Assembly (NCBI RefSeq): GCF_008042045.1
Contig: NZ_RDBP01000019.1
Location: 1 to 64,000, forward strand
Direction: 5' to 3'
Source: Streptomyces sp. T39
GTDB taxonomy: Bacteria; Actinomycetota; Actinomycetes; Streptomycetales; Streptomycetaceae
DNA: 64,000 bases
Shown here: one piece after another, positions 54,006 through 62,276 of the stretch
How the letters are laid out: each line of letters begins with the position of its first letter
Numbering within the stretch: the first letter of the stretch is position 1
Position numbers and translations under genes: made by a program
The notes under the pieces: generated by a model
The model's input: only the letters and a program-made list of their open reading frames with translations
Database searches by the model: none
What the model was told of the DNA's origin: nothing

Positions 54006-55246
54006 ACGATCTCCCGTGCCAGCGCGCGAAGGGCGACCGCCTGGGTGCAGCGCGGGGCGTAGGCAAGCAGCGGCTGCTTCATCCGGACGGCTTCCTTCTG
54101 TTCCTTCAGGTCCCCGATCAGTCCGACGACGCGCGGATCCCTTATGGCCATCCAGCTCTCGAGGGAGGAGGTGGCGATGAAGCCGCGGCGGGCGTCGTAG
54201 TGGTTGACGACGATGCCGAGGTAGTCGAGTTCGAGGTGCATGTCCGCGCGGAGGTCGCTGATCTGCGCGGTGAGGAGTCCGTAGGCGTCGGCCGAGCTGT
54301 CCTCGGCCTGGACGACGACCAGCACACCGGAGTTCCCCGGGGCCTCGCCGTCGCGGCGCCGGCCATAGTAGACGGCGGCGTCCATGCTCAGTCCGAGGCT
54401 TGGCGGGCAGTCGATGAGGATGACGTCGTAGTCCTCTTCGAGCGGCATCAGAGCCCGTTCGAGGGCGGCTTCACGGGCTCGTACCCCGGACAGCTTGACG
54501 TCCAGGAGGAAGGCGTCGGTGCACGACGGCAGAAGATGCAGCCGGTCGCCGAAGCGCTCGTCGTCGACGGAGACGACGAGGTCCTTGAGCTTGCCCTTGG
54601 AGTCTCCCGCCATGTGCTTGGTGAGGCTGTCGCCGTCCAGCGGAAGGAGTTCGTGGCCGAGCTGCTTGGTAAGGTGGCCCTGCGGGTCGAAGTCGACGAG
54701 CAGCACGCGCAGGCCGAGGCCGGGCAGTTGCTCGTGCGCGGTCTCCTCCCCCGTCGCGTCGTCAGCGCCGGCGCGCGCGTTGGCGAAGTGCTTGGACACC
54801 CCGACCGCGTGCAAACGATCCGGGTCCTCGGCGAGAGCCTGGCCCGCGCCCGCGGTGACGGCGGTCTTGCCGACGCCGCCCTTCTGGTTGCAGACGATCA
54901 TCCGCTTCACGACCGTGGGGCGCTGCACTCCTGGTGCCGGGTTCGTCTCCAGCCACAGGGAGATGGACTGTGCGAGTCCCTGCACCAGGGACACGCCTCG
55001 GGCGGCGCAGTCGCTCCGGAATCCCTCCCACTGCCCGGACGGCAGCCAGGTGGAGAAGGACTTGGCGCCGGTGGTGTCGATGGCGGAGAGGTTGGCTCCG
55101 AGGCCGCGCCAGGCGCTGATGCCTTCTTCGACGGCGTGCTGGATGTCGATGCCCCGCTGGGCGGTGCGGATCTTCAGTTCTTGCTGAAGCGGGCCGGGCA
55201 GCTTGGAGACAACCTTTTCCCGGTCCCCGGATGATGGCGACGTCAT
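54002..55246 (-). CDS. parA: ParA ATPase with two RHH-like N-terminal segments
   Basis: The 414-aa protein has an unusual N-terminus: two ribbon-helix-helix-like units, at about 11-48 (KVVSKLPGPLQQELKIRTAQ...) and 62-101 (SFSTWLPSGQWEGFRSDCAA...). The Walker A motif is KGGVGKT at about 122-128. Later motifs include DFDPQGHLTKQL and IDCPPSLGLSMD. The ATPase segregates DNA bound by ParB; the RHH units probably bind DNA and may autoregulate the operon. ATG 55246 is chosen from the frame start. Confidence 0.88.
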   Translation of the reverse strand: MTSPSSGDREKVVSKLPGPLQQELKIRTAQRGIDIQHAVEEGISAWRGLGANLSAIDTTGAKSFSTWLPSGQWEGFRSDCAARGVSLVQGLAQSISLWLETNPAPGVQRPTVVKRMIVCNQKGGVGKTAVTAGAGQALAEDPDRLHAVGVSKHFANARAGADDATGEETAHEQLPGLGLRVLLVDFDPQGHLTKQLGHELLPLDGDSLTKHMAGDSKGKLKDLVVSVDDERFGDRLHLLPSCTDAFLLDVKLSGVRAREAALERALMPLEEDYDVILIDCPPSLGLSMDAAVYYGRRRDGEAPGNSGVLVVVQAEDSSADAYGLLTAQISDLRADMHLELDYLGIVVNHYDARRGFIATSSLESWMAIRDPRVVGLIGDLKEQKEAVRMKQPLLAYAPRCTQAVALRALAREIV

Positions 55247-55337
55247 GAGGACACCTTACTAACCTCTAACATCAAAAGCTGCATCGACGCGTTACCAAGT
55301 GTGTCCTGACACGCCTTCAGGAAACGGGCCGTTCTTC

Positions 55338-55350
55338 ATTACGCCGTAAT
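55338..55350. repeat. par palindrome site 2
   Basis: ATTACGCCGTAAT lies midway between the divergent parA (start 55246) and the 55441 gene, about 90 bases from each. It is a good position for both partition and operon autoregulation. Confidence 0.7.
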
Positions 55351-55440
55351 AACGTCATGGACGGCGGCCCGAGTCGGCCGGCCCCCCACTCCCCCACCAG
55401 GCCCTGCACAGGAACCGGGCCCTGATGATGGAATGGCTGC

Positions 55441-55752
55441 ATGAAGGCTGAGTATTGCTCGACCAGGAACCACATCACGGTGTGGCACGACCGCGCGCTG
55501 CCGTCGGGCCCGGAGCAGATCGGGTTGTGGACGGTTCTGCGCGGCTCGCTCCTGCCGATCCTCGTCTGGAGCGCCATCGCCTGCGCCGCGTACGTCGTCT
55601 ACAACCCGCTCGCGGGGATGGTTCTCGGAAGGATCTTCGCCTTGTTCTTCTGCCTCGGCTTCGGGCTGCGCCGCAGGGCAGGACACTCGGTCCGGTGCAG
55701 CATGCAGGGTGCCGTGGGCGGCCTCTTCGACAAGTCCATGGCCGGGTTCTGA
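55441..55752 (+). CDS. Small membrane protein divergent from parA
   Basis: The 103-aa product starts MKAEYCSTRNHITVWHDRAL and has two hydrophobic stretches (about 35-52 and 58-72) and a basic C-terminus. It is transcribed away from parA. Function is unknown. Confidence 0.5.
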   Translation: MKAEYCSTRNHITVWHDRALPSGPEQIGLWTVLRGSLLPILVWSAIACAAYVVYNPLAGMVLGRIFALFFCLGFGLRRRAGHSVRCSMQGAVGGLFDKSMAGF

Positions 55753-55779
55753 AGCCCGCCGCCGACGGCGGCACCACTT

Positions 55780-55792
55780 ATTACGCCGTAAT
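55780..55792. repeat. par palindrome site 3
   Basis: ATTACGCCGTAAT directly overlaps the possible ATG of the next gene (TAATGAAG). Confidence 0.7.
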
Positions 55793-56468
55793 GAAGGTGC
55801 TCGGGCTCGCGGAACTGGCGCCGACGCCACTGTCGGTGCCGTCGGAGATGATCACGGGCATGACGGCGACCGCCGCCGAATACCTGTGGTTCGAGCACAA
55901 CTTCTCCGAACTCGCTAACGCCTACTGCATCACCCTGGTCCGGGGGCTGTCCCCCGCGGACGTCCTCCATCGTCTCGACGGCCGCCGGGAACCCCCGCGG
56001 ACGGGCGCGGACGAGGCGGACGAGGCGGCGTACGACCTTCTGTCCGCAGACGATTCCCGGCAGCTACTCGCCATGACGACCGTGGGCGGCTGGACGCTGA
56101 TCATCGAGCCCAACGGATACCTCGGGGTCAGCGAGGAGTGGGCCCTGCCGGCGCCCGCGGGCACCCGATGGGTCTCGCACTTCGTGAACATCAACGGCCT
56201 CGACGCGTTTGTGTGGGCCGAGGACACGACGAAGTGCCTGTGGTTCGAGCCGATGTTTCCGGACGAGCGGTTGGGCACGACCCCGGACGGACTCCTGCAG
56301 CCCATGCACGGCGTCGGCTTCCAGTTCTGGGCGGAAACCTCCGACACCGCCGACTCCCTGGCGGGCCCGGCGGCGTTCGCACTCGCCGGGTATCTGACAG
56401 GCGTCCGCGTCACAGCGGAGCTCCTGCGGGAGACCACGTTCGTCTGCGGCAGCGCCACGTGCAGGTGA
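55791..56468 (+). CDS. DUF6461-like protein
   Basis: The 225-aa product from the ATG inside the palindrome (MKVLGLAELAPTPL...) contains LWFEHNFSELANAYCITLVR and GGWTLIIEPNGYLGV, then HFVNINGLDAFVWAED. These blocks match DUF6461 as I recall it. ATG 55848 or 55860 (MTATAAEYLW) may be the true start, since the palindrome-embedded ATG has no clear RBS. Function is unknown; the family is soluble. Confidence 0.6.
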   Translation: MKVLGLAELAPTPLSVPSEMITGMTATAAEYLWFEHNFSELANAYCITLVRGLSPADVLHRLDGRREPPRTGADEADEAAYDLLSADDSRQLLAMTTVGGWTLIIEPNGYLGVSEEWALPAPAGTRWVSHFVNINGLDAFVWAEDTTKCLWFEPMFPDERLGTTPDGLLQPMHGVGFQFWAETSDTADSLAGPAAFALAGYLTGVRVTAELLRETTFVCGSATCR

Positions 56469-56488
56469 CGTGGCAGGAGGGCCCTCGT

Positions 56489-56501
56489 ATTACGCCGTAA
56501 T
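56489..56501. repeat. par palindrome site 4
   Basis: ATTACGCCGTAAT, 165 bases upstream of the kinase start, in the gap after the DUF6461-like gene. Confidence 0.7.
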
Positions 56502-56665
56502 GAAGGCGGTCGCGCGGGACGTCCGCTGCTTCGGGTGTGACGGACGCAAGGGGAATGCTCCCGAGGGGCTGCATGTCACGTGTGTGGCACGAGGGCCCGG
56601 CCGATCGAACCATTCCGCACGGGGGTAGGTCTTCAGCCCTGACGTCACGACGCGGAGAGGGACCG

Positions 56666-57840
56666 ATGGAGCCTTTGAGGGAGCCGGAGCAGCTTGTCGC
56701 CGGTGAGTTCCGGCTGGTGGCGGAGCTGGGCCGGGGCGGTATGGGGAGGGTGCTCCTCGGCGTCTCTCCGGACGGTCGGCTGGTGGCGGTCAAGCTGGTC
56801 CACGAGGAGTTCACGCAGGACGGCGGGTTCAGGGCGCGCTTTCGTCGTGAGGTCGAGGCGTCCCGCCGGGTCTCGGGCGCCTACACGGCAGCCGTGGTCG
56901 GTGCGGACGCGGGGGCGTCGCAGCCCTGGCTGGCATCGGTGTTCGTCCCCGGGCCCACGGTGAGGACGGTCGTGGAGCGGACCGGCCCGCTGCCCACCGC
57001 GTCTCTCCTGCGGCTGGCCTCCGGACTCGTCGCGGCCCTCACGGAGATCCATCGCGCGGGCCTGGTCCACCGGGATCTGAAACCGTCGAACGTCCTGCTC
57101 TCCGCCGACGGTCCCAGGGTCATCGACTTTGGCATCGCCCGCGCCGCCGACTCCGGTGACGGTACGGAGATCACCCGGACCGGTCTGGTCGTCGGCTCCC
57201 CCGCCTTCATGTCGCCGGAGCAGGCTGAGGGGCGCCGGCTCACACCCGCGAGCGATGTGTTCTCCCTCGGGGCGGTGCTGGTCCGGGCTGGCACGGGACA
57301 CAACCCGTTCACGGGGGACTCGGCGCTGATGACGCTCTACAACGTGGTGCACGGCGAGCCCGACCTGACGGGCATGCCGGGACTGCTGCGGGAACTGGTC
57401 GAGCGGTGTCTGGCCAAGGATCCGGTAGCGCGGCCGGATCCCGGAGAGATCATGGATCTCCTGGGGCCCGTCCCGCCGTCCGTGCGGCCGTGGCCCGACG
57501 ACGTCCATGCGCTGATCGACGCGCAGCACACGGAGATCGCCCGCGTACTGGGGTTCCCCGGGGCTAGGGACGTCCGGATTGGGGACGGCGAGGCGACCGT
57601 CACCGGCACTCTGCTGATGCCGCCCGAACCGCCTCCCGCGTGGCGCCGGCTTCCCGGCAGGCGGACGCTGCTGCTCGGAGGGGTCGGTGGTGCCAGTGCG
57701 ATCCTGGCGACGGCGCTGGTCGTGGACAAGCTCACCGGGCCGTCGTCACGGAAGGGGTCGCACCCGACCCCTTCACCGACCTCCGCGTCGCCGGAACCCT
57801 CCGTGTCGGCGTCCCCCGGTAGCCGGTCCCGAACGGACAT
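56666..57840 (+). CDS. Ser/Thr protein kinase, N-terminal part of a kinase-WD40 gene
   Basis: The kinase domain is complete: GRGGMGRV glycine loop, VAVKLV Lys, HRDLKPSN catalytic loop, DFGIA and SPAFMSPEQ. A transmembrane helix follows after RRTLLL (ends ATALVVDKL), then a Ser/Pro linker. ATG 56666 has GAGAGGGA just upstream. In this frame the protein runs on to a stop at 57967. The WD40 part continues in a different frame from about 57835, so a one-base indel separates the two halves. Normal fused length would be about 700 aa. Confidence 0.85.
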
Positions 57841-58793
57841 CCGCCTACACCCTCTCGGCGACGTTTCCGAGCTATCTCACCGCCGTCCGCTTCAGCCGGA
57901 ACGGTCGGCTGCTCGCCGTCGGGGACCGCACAGGTGCCGTGCTCCTCTGCGACGCCACGACCCTTGAAGTCACGTCACCGCTCGTGGACGGTGAGTACGG
58001 CACCACCGGCGACGTGACGTTCTCCCCGGACGGCAGACTCCTCGCCAGCGTCGACGAGGACGCGACCATCATGCTGTGGGACGTACAGGGGCGCACGAGA
58101 ACCGCCGAGCTCCGAGGCCTCAAGGAACAGGAGAACGCCATCTCGTCGTATTCGCTTGCATTCAGCGGTGACGGCGGGACCCTCGCCCTGGCCTCGAATC
58201 GGACGATCACGCTGTGGGACGTCCGCACCCGTGCCAGGATCGCCACGCTCCGGCAGCCCCTGGACCACACCGACCCTGGATGGGGTGACCTCGACGGGGT
58301 CGTGCTCACCAACCGCGGCCGCACGGCGATCACCGTAACGACCTCCGGCAACCTGCGCTTCTGGGACGTCGGACGGGGCACGATCACGGCAACGATCGGT
58401 GCCTACGCCGGCCTGGCTTCCCGTGATGTCGCGGCTACCCCCGACGGCAAGCTGCTGGCTGTCGGCGGCGACGGAACGGTCGGACTCTGGGAGGCCGCCA
58501 GCCGCCGGAAGGCAGACGAACTGGTCCTAAGCTCGGACGAGGACATCGTCTCCCTGGCGTTCAGTCAGGACGGGACACTCCTGGCGGGGGGAAACCGGTC
58601 CGGCGAGACGGGCGTATGGTCCACCCGCACCGGCAAGCTCCTTCGGACGTTTAACTCTGAGAGCGGTGGAGGCGGGACACAGCTCGGCAGGGCCATCGCC
58701 GGGGCGTCCCCGACCTCCGTCGATTTCAGTCCCGATAGGCGCAGCCTCGCGGTGGGCTACTACCACCACATCGTGCTTTGGAAGCTGCCGTGA
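57841..58793 (+). pseudogene. WD40 sensor half of the kinase-WD40 gene, frameshifted
   Basis: In the shifted frame this reads TSAYTLSATFPSYLTAVRFS and then seven or so WD40-type repeats (LLAVGDRTGAVLLCD, LLASVDEDATIMLWD, GTLALASNRTITLWD and others), ending VGYYHHIVLWKLP. It is the extracytoplasmic beta-propeller of the kinase upstream. It has no start codon of its own, hence pseudogene or sequencing error. Confidence 0.7.
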
Positions 58794-59197
58794 CGAACCG
58801 GGGCTCAGTCGTCCGCAAGAAGCCTCACCGCGATGCCGGTGAAGGTGCCGGCAGCCGAGCCCGTCGGCGACCGCGGTGAGCACCAGGTCGTCGGGGGTGA
58901 TGAGATCCGCCTCGGCGCCCCGCCGCTCCTGGGCGGTATCGAAGCGGGAGAAGCTCGTGCGCATCTTCGCCGAACTGCTCCAGGAAGCCGTGGAGGCTTG
59001 CCGCCCTAGGGGGTCGGGGCCGTGCTGGAAGCCCCGCTGCCTCGCTCCGGCCAGCCATAGGTCGGGCTTGGGCCGCGCGCTGGCCAGGCTCGTATTACGC
59101 CGTAATACGAGCCTGGCGGTGGGGATAGGAACACGATGTTCGCTGCTGGCTGCTGTCGGGGAGGGGCGGAGCTCTTTGGACCCGAAGTGTCGGCACT
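58794..59197. other. Gap with a possible decayed ORF and the 35-bp palindrome
   Basis: On the minus strand a short frame (TPDDLVLTAVADGLG) switches frame near 58860 to end in VRLLADD, which looks like a broken small gene. No function can be assigned. Confidence 0.3.
59083..59117. repeat. 35-bp perfect palindrome (par site 5)
   Basis: The core ATTACGCCGTAAT (59094-59106) is extended to 17-bp perfect arms, GCCAGGCTCGTATTACG and its complement, around one central base. The other seven sites share only the core and a few flanking bases. Confidence 0.75.
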
Positions 59198-59410
59198 GTG
59201 GTGCACTGCGCTGATGAGTTTGTCGACGAGGCCCCGGACTTCCTGGGGGAGTGCCCGCTGTTCCGCGAGAACCTGGAGAGGATCGTCGCCGAGACGGAAC
59301 CGGTGCGGAGGGTCGCGGAACACTGGTCGGCGATCGAGGACCGCTTGACGACCATCGAGGAGGCTGCGAGGCGCGTGGGCGCTAGGGGTGGGGGAGTGCT
59401 CATCTGGTGA
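59198..59410 (+). CDS. Hypothetical small protein, 70 aa
   Basis: The frame MVHCADEFVDEAPDFLGECP with an acidic helix (RIVAETEPVRRVAEHWSAIE) looks protein-like. The start is uncertain (GTG 59198; no strong RBS). Function is unknown. Confidence 0.35.
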   Translation: MVHCADEFVDEAPDFLGECPLFRENLERIVAETEPVRRVAEHWSAIEDRLTTIEEAARRVGARGGGVLIW

Positions 59411-59471
59411 CGGGCGCCGGCAGGCACCGTGCAGAGGTACTGCGGCAATGAGGCGGGCTGCACGCCGTCGT

Positions 59472-59484
59472 ATTACGCCGTAAT
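59472..59484. repeat. par palindrome site 6
   Basis: ATTACGCCGTAAT in an intergenic position, flanked by CGT and GAAA. Confidence 0.7.
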
Positions 59485-59597
59485 GAAACTCGAGCAGCTT
59501 CGCCTGGAGGAGTGCCTTCGGCAGGCGGGACCGACGGGCGCTCCACTGGACCGCGGGGCCGGCTTACCTCTTCTCTGCCGTCCGCGGCGGCGGCGCC

Positions 59598-59610
59598 ATT
59601 ACGGCGTAAT
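59598..59610. repeat. par palindrome site 7
   Basis: ATTACGGCGTAAT, the inverse central base (G), 155 bases upstream of the 59765 gene. Confidence 0.7.
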
Positions 59611-59764
59611 GAAGCTTGGGAGGCAGCTCGGACGGGGTGTCCCCCTGCACGGAGGCCGCGAACCCGCCAGTAACGCAACCATCGCGCCGTATCGGGTGTC
59701 CCACCATCAACCGGACCCCGAGCCGAGTGTCGTCACCGACAGCGGCCGACCCCTGAGAGACCAC

Positions 59765-60110
59765 ATGACATACCCTCAGCAGCCCCCGCCTCCCTTCGGA
59801 CACGGCCCAGGGCAGCCTGCGCAGGGCCGGACACCTCCGCCCGGAAACGGCTACCCCGTGCCGCTCAGCAGTACCCGGGCCCGTGGGGCCTGCCCCCTAC
59901 CAGCCGCCGCGGCCGCCGAAGCAGGACCTCTCCGGATGGGCTACCACCGGCATCTGCGTTGGCGGGGTATTCGGGTTCATCCTTCTCCTGGGGGTGCTGT
60001 TCAGCGGGGGAGACGACTCGGGTGACAGGGCCGGAAAGCCCGCCGCCGTCTCCGAGGCGCCCGAGGCCGAATCGAAGCCGGACAGCAAGCCGGCGGATGC
60101 CAAGCCATGA
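59765..60110 (+). pseudogene. Pro-rich membrane-anchor half of a frameshifted gene
   Basis: The start MTYPQQPPPPFGHGPGQPAQ is Pro/Gly rich. In a second frame from about 59883 it continues PYQPPRPPKQDLSGWATTGI with a transmembrane helix and an Ala/Pro-rich tail (ends PADAKP). A one-base indel near 59870-59885 joins the two. The next gene (60107) looks like the extracytoplasmic domain of the same protein. Confidence 0.55.
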
Positions 60111-60460
60111 AGCCGCCCGAGCCAGCGGTGCAGACCGGTGTCACTATCGCGGCGACCAAGACGGCGTTCAAGCCGGGCATCCTGCACGACGGCGGTGTCT
60201 TCACCAGCGTCCAGGTCACCGTCACCAACAACGGTGACGAGAAGATCAGCATCAACCCGCTCTATTTCGCGATCACCGACACCGACGAGTCGAGGCACAC
60301 CGCGAAGTTGGGCGAGGACAAGAGCCAGATGGACACGACGGATCTCGCGCCCGGCGAGAACATCACGGGCGTCATCACGGGCGAGGGCAGCTTCACCCCG
60401 AAGTACGTGACATACATCGACGGTCTGTTCGGCGCGGACGTGCGGGGGAATGTCTCCTGA
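60107..60460 (+). CDS. DUF4352-like extracytoplasmic domain
   Basis: The 117-aa domain contains FTSVQVTVTNNGDEKISINP and GVITGEGSF, like a DUF4352 immunoglobulin-type domain found on lipoproteins and membrane anchors. It begins at an ATGA overlap with the preceding anchor half. With a frameshift correction it probably belongs to one protein: Pro-rich, TM, DUF4352. Confidence 0.55.
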   Translation: MKPPEPAVQTGVTIAATKTAFKPGILHDGGVFTSVQVTVTNNGDEKISINPLYFAITDTDESRHTAKLGEDKSQMDTTDLAPGENITGVITGEGSFTPKYVTYIDGLFGADVRGNVS

Positions 60461-60513
60461 TCGTGCCGGCGGAGCACGGCATCCCCAGGCAGCACGGTCT
60501 GCAGCGCGGCTTC

Positions 60514-60526
60514 ATTACGGCGTAAT
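60514..60526. repeat. par palindrome site 8
   Basis: ATTACGGCGTAAT within TTCATTACGGCGTAATGAA, a full 19-bp palindrome. It sits between two convergent genes, where a promoter operator would not be expected. Confidence 0.75.
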
Positions 60527-60557
60527 GAAGACCCCCTCTGGCCGTCGGGCCGCGGAG

Positions 60558-62054
60558 TCAGCTCTCCACCGCGTCGGCCTGGCACTCGGAGAGGGTGATG
60601 CGGCGGCGGGGCGGGTCCACGGCGAGGACCTTCACACGGATCTCGTCGCCGACCGCGATGCCAGCTTGGGGATCGTCCGCCCGCCTACCGAGCAACTCAT
60701 CGTTGTGCACGAGCCCTTCGAAGCCGTCGGGCCGGTCCTCGACGCGCACGAAGATGCCGAAGGGGATGAGCTTGGTGACACGGCCGCGGACCGTGCGGCC
60801 GACGAGCCCGGTCAGCTCCCACATCGGGTCGTCCTGCAAGCCTTTGAGGGACAGCACCAGCCATCCGCGCATCAAGTCGGCGTCCAGGACCTCCGCCCGG
60901 ATCAGCTCGCCGACGGAGACGACATCGGAGGGATGCTCGAAGCGGCGCCACGACAGCTCGGGGATGTTGATGAAGGCCTCGAAGCCCTCGACATCGACGA
61001 AGGTGAGGCCATAGGACCCGATGCCGGTCACGGTCCCCGTCACGACCTGCCCGCGTCGCAGCGTCGTGAGGAAGGCCCAGGCGCGGTCGTCGGGAGTCGG
61101 GGCGGTGCCCCAGCGTGCGCGGACGACGCCGTCCTCGTCTGGCATGACGGCGGTGAACAGCGGCACCCGCTCATCGGCGTCCATCGACAGCAGGCAGGCG
61201 GCGATGGCACCGGACAGGCGGGTGGTCAGCTCGGCGAAGCTCTCCTCGTCCACGACGGCGCTGTGGATCCGGCCGTCGGCGTCCTGCCATACGCCCTCGA
61301 TCAGCCCATCGTCGGGCAGGGCCGCGACGACTGCGCCGACATCGGGGGAGAGGGCTGGCCACACCGCCAGCCGGGCCCGCGGCGCCAGACCGGCGCGCAC
61401 GGCGCCGAGGTCGGCGTCGAGGAGACTGTGCCACCGCACGGCGCCGCCGGCATACGTCTCCTCCAGAAGACCCGCGCACCCCGAGGAGACCGACCAGTCC
61501 AGCGCCGCCCAGAACGTGTCGTCACCCGGCCGCTGGATCTCGCCTTCGTTCAGCTCCATGACCAGGGGCGACGCGTCCACCGCCTCTGGAAAGAGCCCGA
61601 GTTCGCGGGTGCGTGCCAGTGCACGCTCGCTGGGCGCGCCGGTCGAGACGTAGACGTACTGGTCCCAGCCGACATGTACCGCGAAGACGCCCTCCATCTC
61701 CAGACGGCACCAGGCCCCCTGCTCCCGCAGCATGACCCGCACCAGCTCCAGCCCTGTGGCCAGGGAGACCACCGCCCCGTCGTGGAAACCGCGCACACCG
61801 CCGGGGATCAGCCCGTCCAGCCCGAAGCCCTCGACGAGCGGTTCGGCGCCGAAGTGGACGAGCGAGGGGACCGCCGGCTCCCGGACGTGCAACCACTCGA
61901 CGCCGGCGTCCACCGCGAACGCCTCGACCGCTTGCAGGTAGGCCGCCTCACGCTCGCCGTGATCGGTGACCGGCGCCAGGGGACCGTTGTAGCGGCCGTG
62001 TTCGTCGCGGTGGGCGGGGTCGTACATGGTGACGCGGTAGACGGAGGTGAGCAT
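60558..62054 (-). CDS. S1 RNA-binding-domain protein
   Basis: The 498-aa protein has a long unassigned N-terminal region (MLTSVYRVTMYDPAHRDEHG...). Two S1-type OB folds lie in the C-terminal 160 residues: GQVVTGTVTGIGSYGLTFVD...GFEAFINIPELSW, and VGRTVRGRVTKLIPFGIFVR...FEGLVHNDELL. It probably binds RNA, like S1-family translation factors; the specific role is unknown. The start at 62054 is chosen because the longer frame to 62564 is non-coding in composition. Confidence 0.65.
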   Translation of the reverse strand: MLTSVYRVTMYDPAHRDEHGRYNGPLAPVTDHGEREAAYLQAVEAFAVDAGVEWLHVREPAVPSLVHFGAEPLVEGFGLDGLIPGGVRGFHDGAVVSLATGLELVRVMLREQGAWCRLEMEGVFAVHVGWDQYVYVSTGAPSERALARTRELGLFPEAVDASPLVMELNEGEIQRPGDDTFWAALDWSVSSGCAGLLEETYAGGAVRWHSLLDADLGAVRAGLAPRARLAVWPALSPDVGAVVAALPDDGLIEGVWQDADGRIHSAVVDEESFAELTTRLSGAIAACLLSMDADERVPLFTAVMPDEDGVVRARWGTAPTPDDRAWAFLTTLRRGQVVTGTVTGIGSYGLTFVDVEGFEAFINIPELSWRRFEHPSDVVSVGELIRAEVLDADLMRGWLVLSLKGLQDDPMWELTGLVGRTVRGRVTKLIPFGIFVRVEDRPDGFEGLVHNDELLGRRADDPQAGIAVGDEIRVKVLAVDPPRRRITLSECQADAVES

Positions 62055-62276
62055 GACGCCATCCTCGCGCAGGGCCGCGGTGTGGGGGAGTGGTGTGGCG
62101 GTTGCGGTCGTAGCGCGGTGAGCCGGGCGTGGCGGAGGCCTGGGGGCAGAGGAGATTGGCCTGGTGGACGGTATCCAGCCAGGGACCATCCCTGCCTCCA
62201 CTGGGGATAGCTTCCAAGCCGAAGCCGATCGAGGCCAAGCGCGGGGCGCTCGCCAGGCAACGTTAGTGTCCGGTGC

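Noticed and set aside
53176-60526. The palindromes as simple operators for the adjacent genes
   Set aside because: One lies inside parB and one between convergent genes, and spacing to start codons varies widely; a centromere role explains the set better, though an operator role at 55338 is possible.
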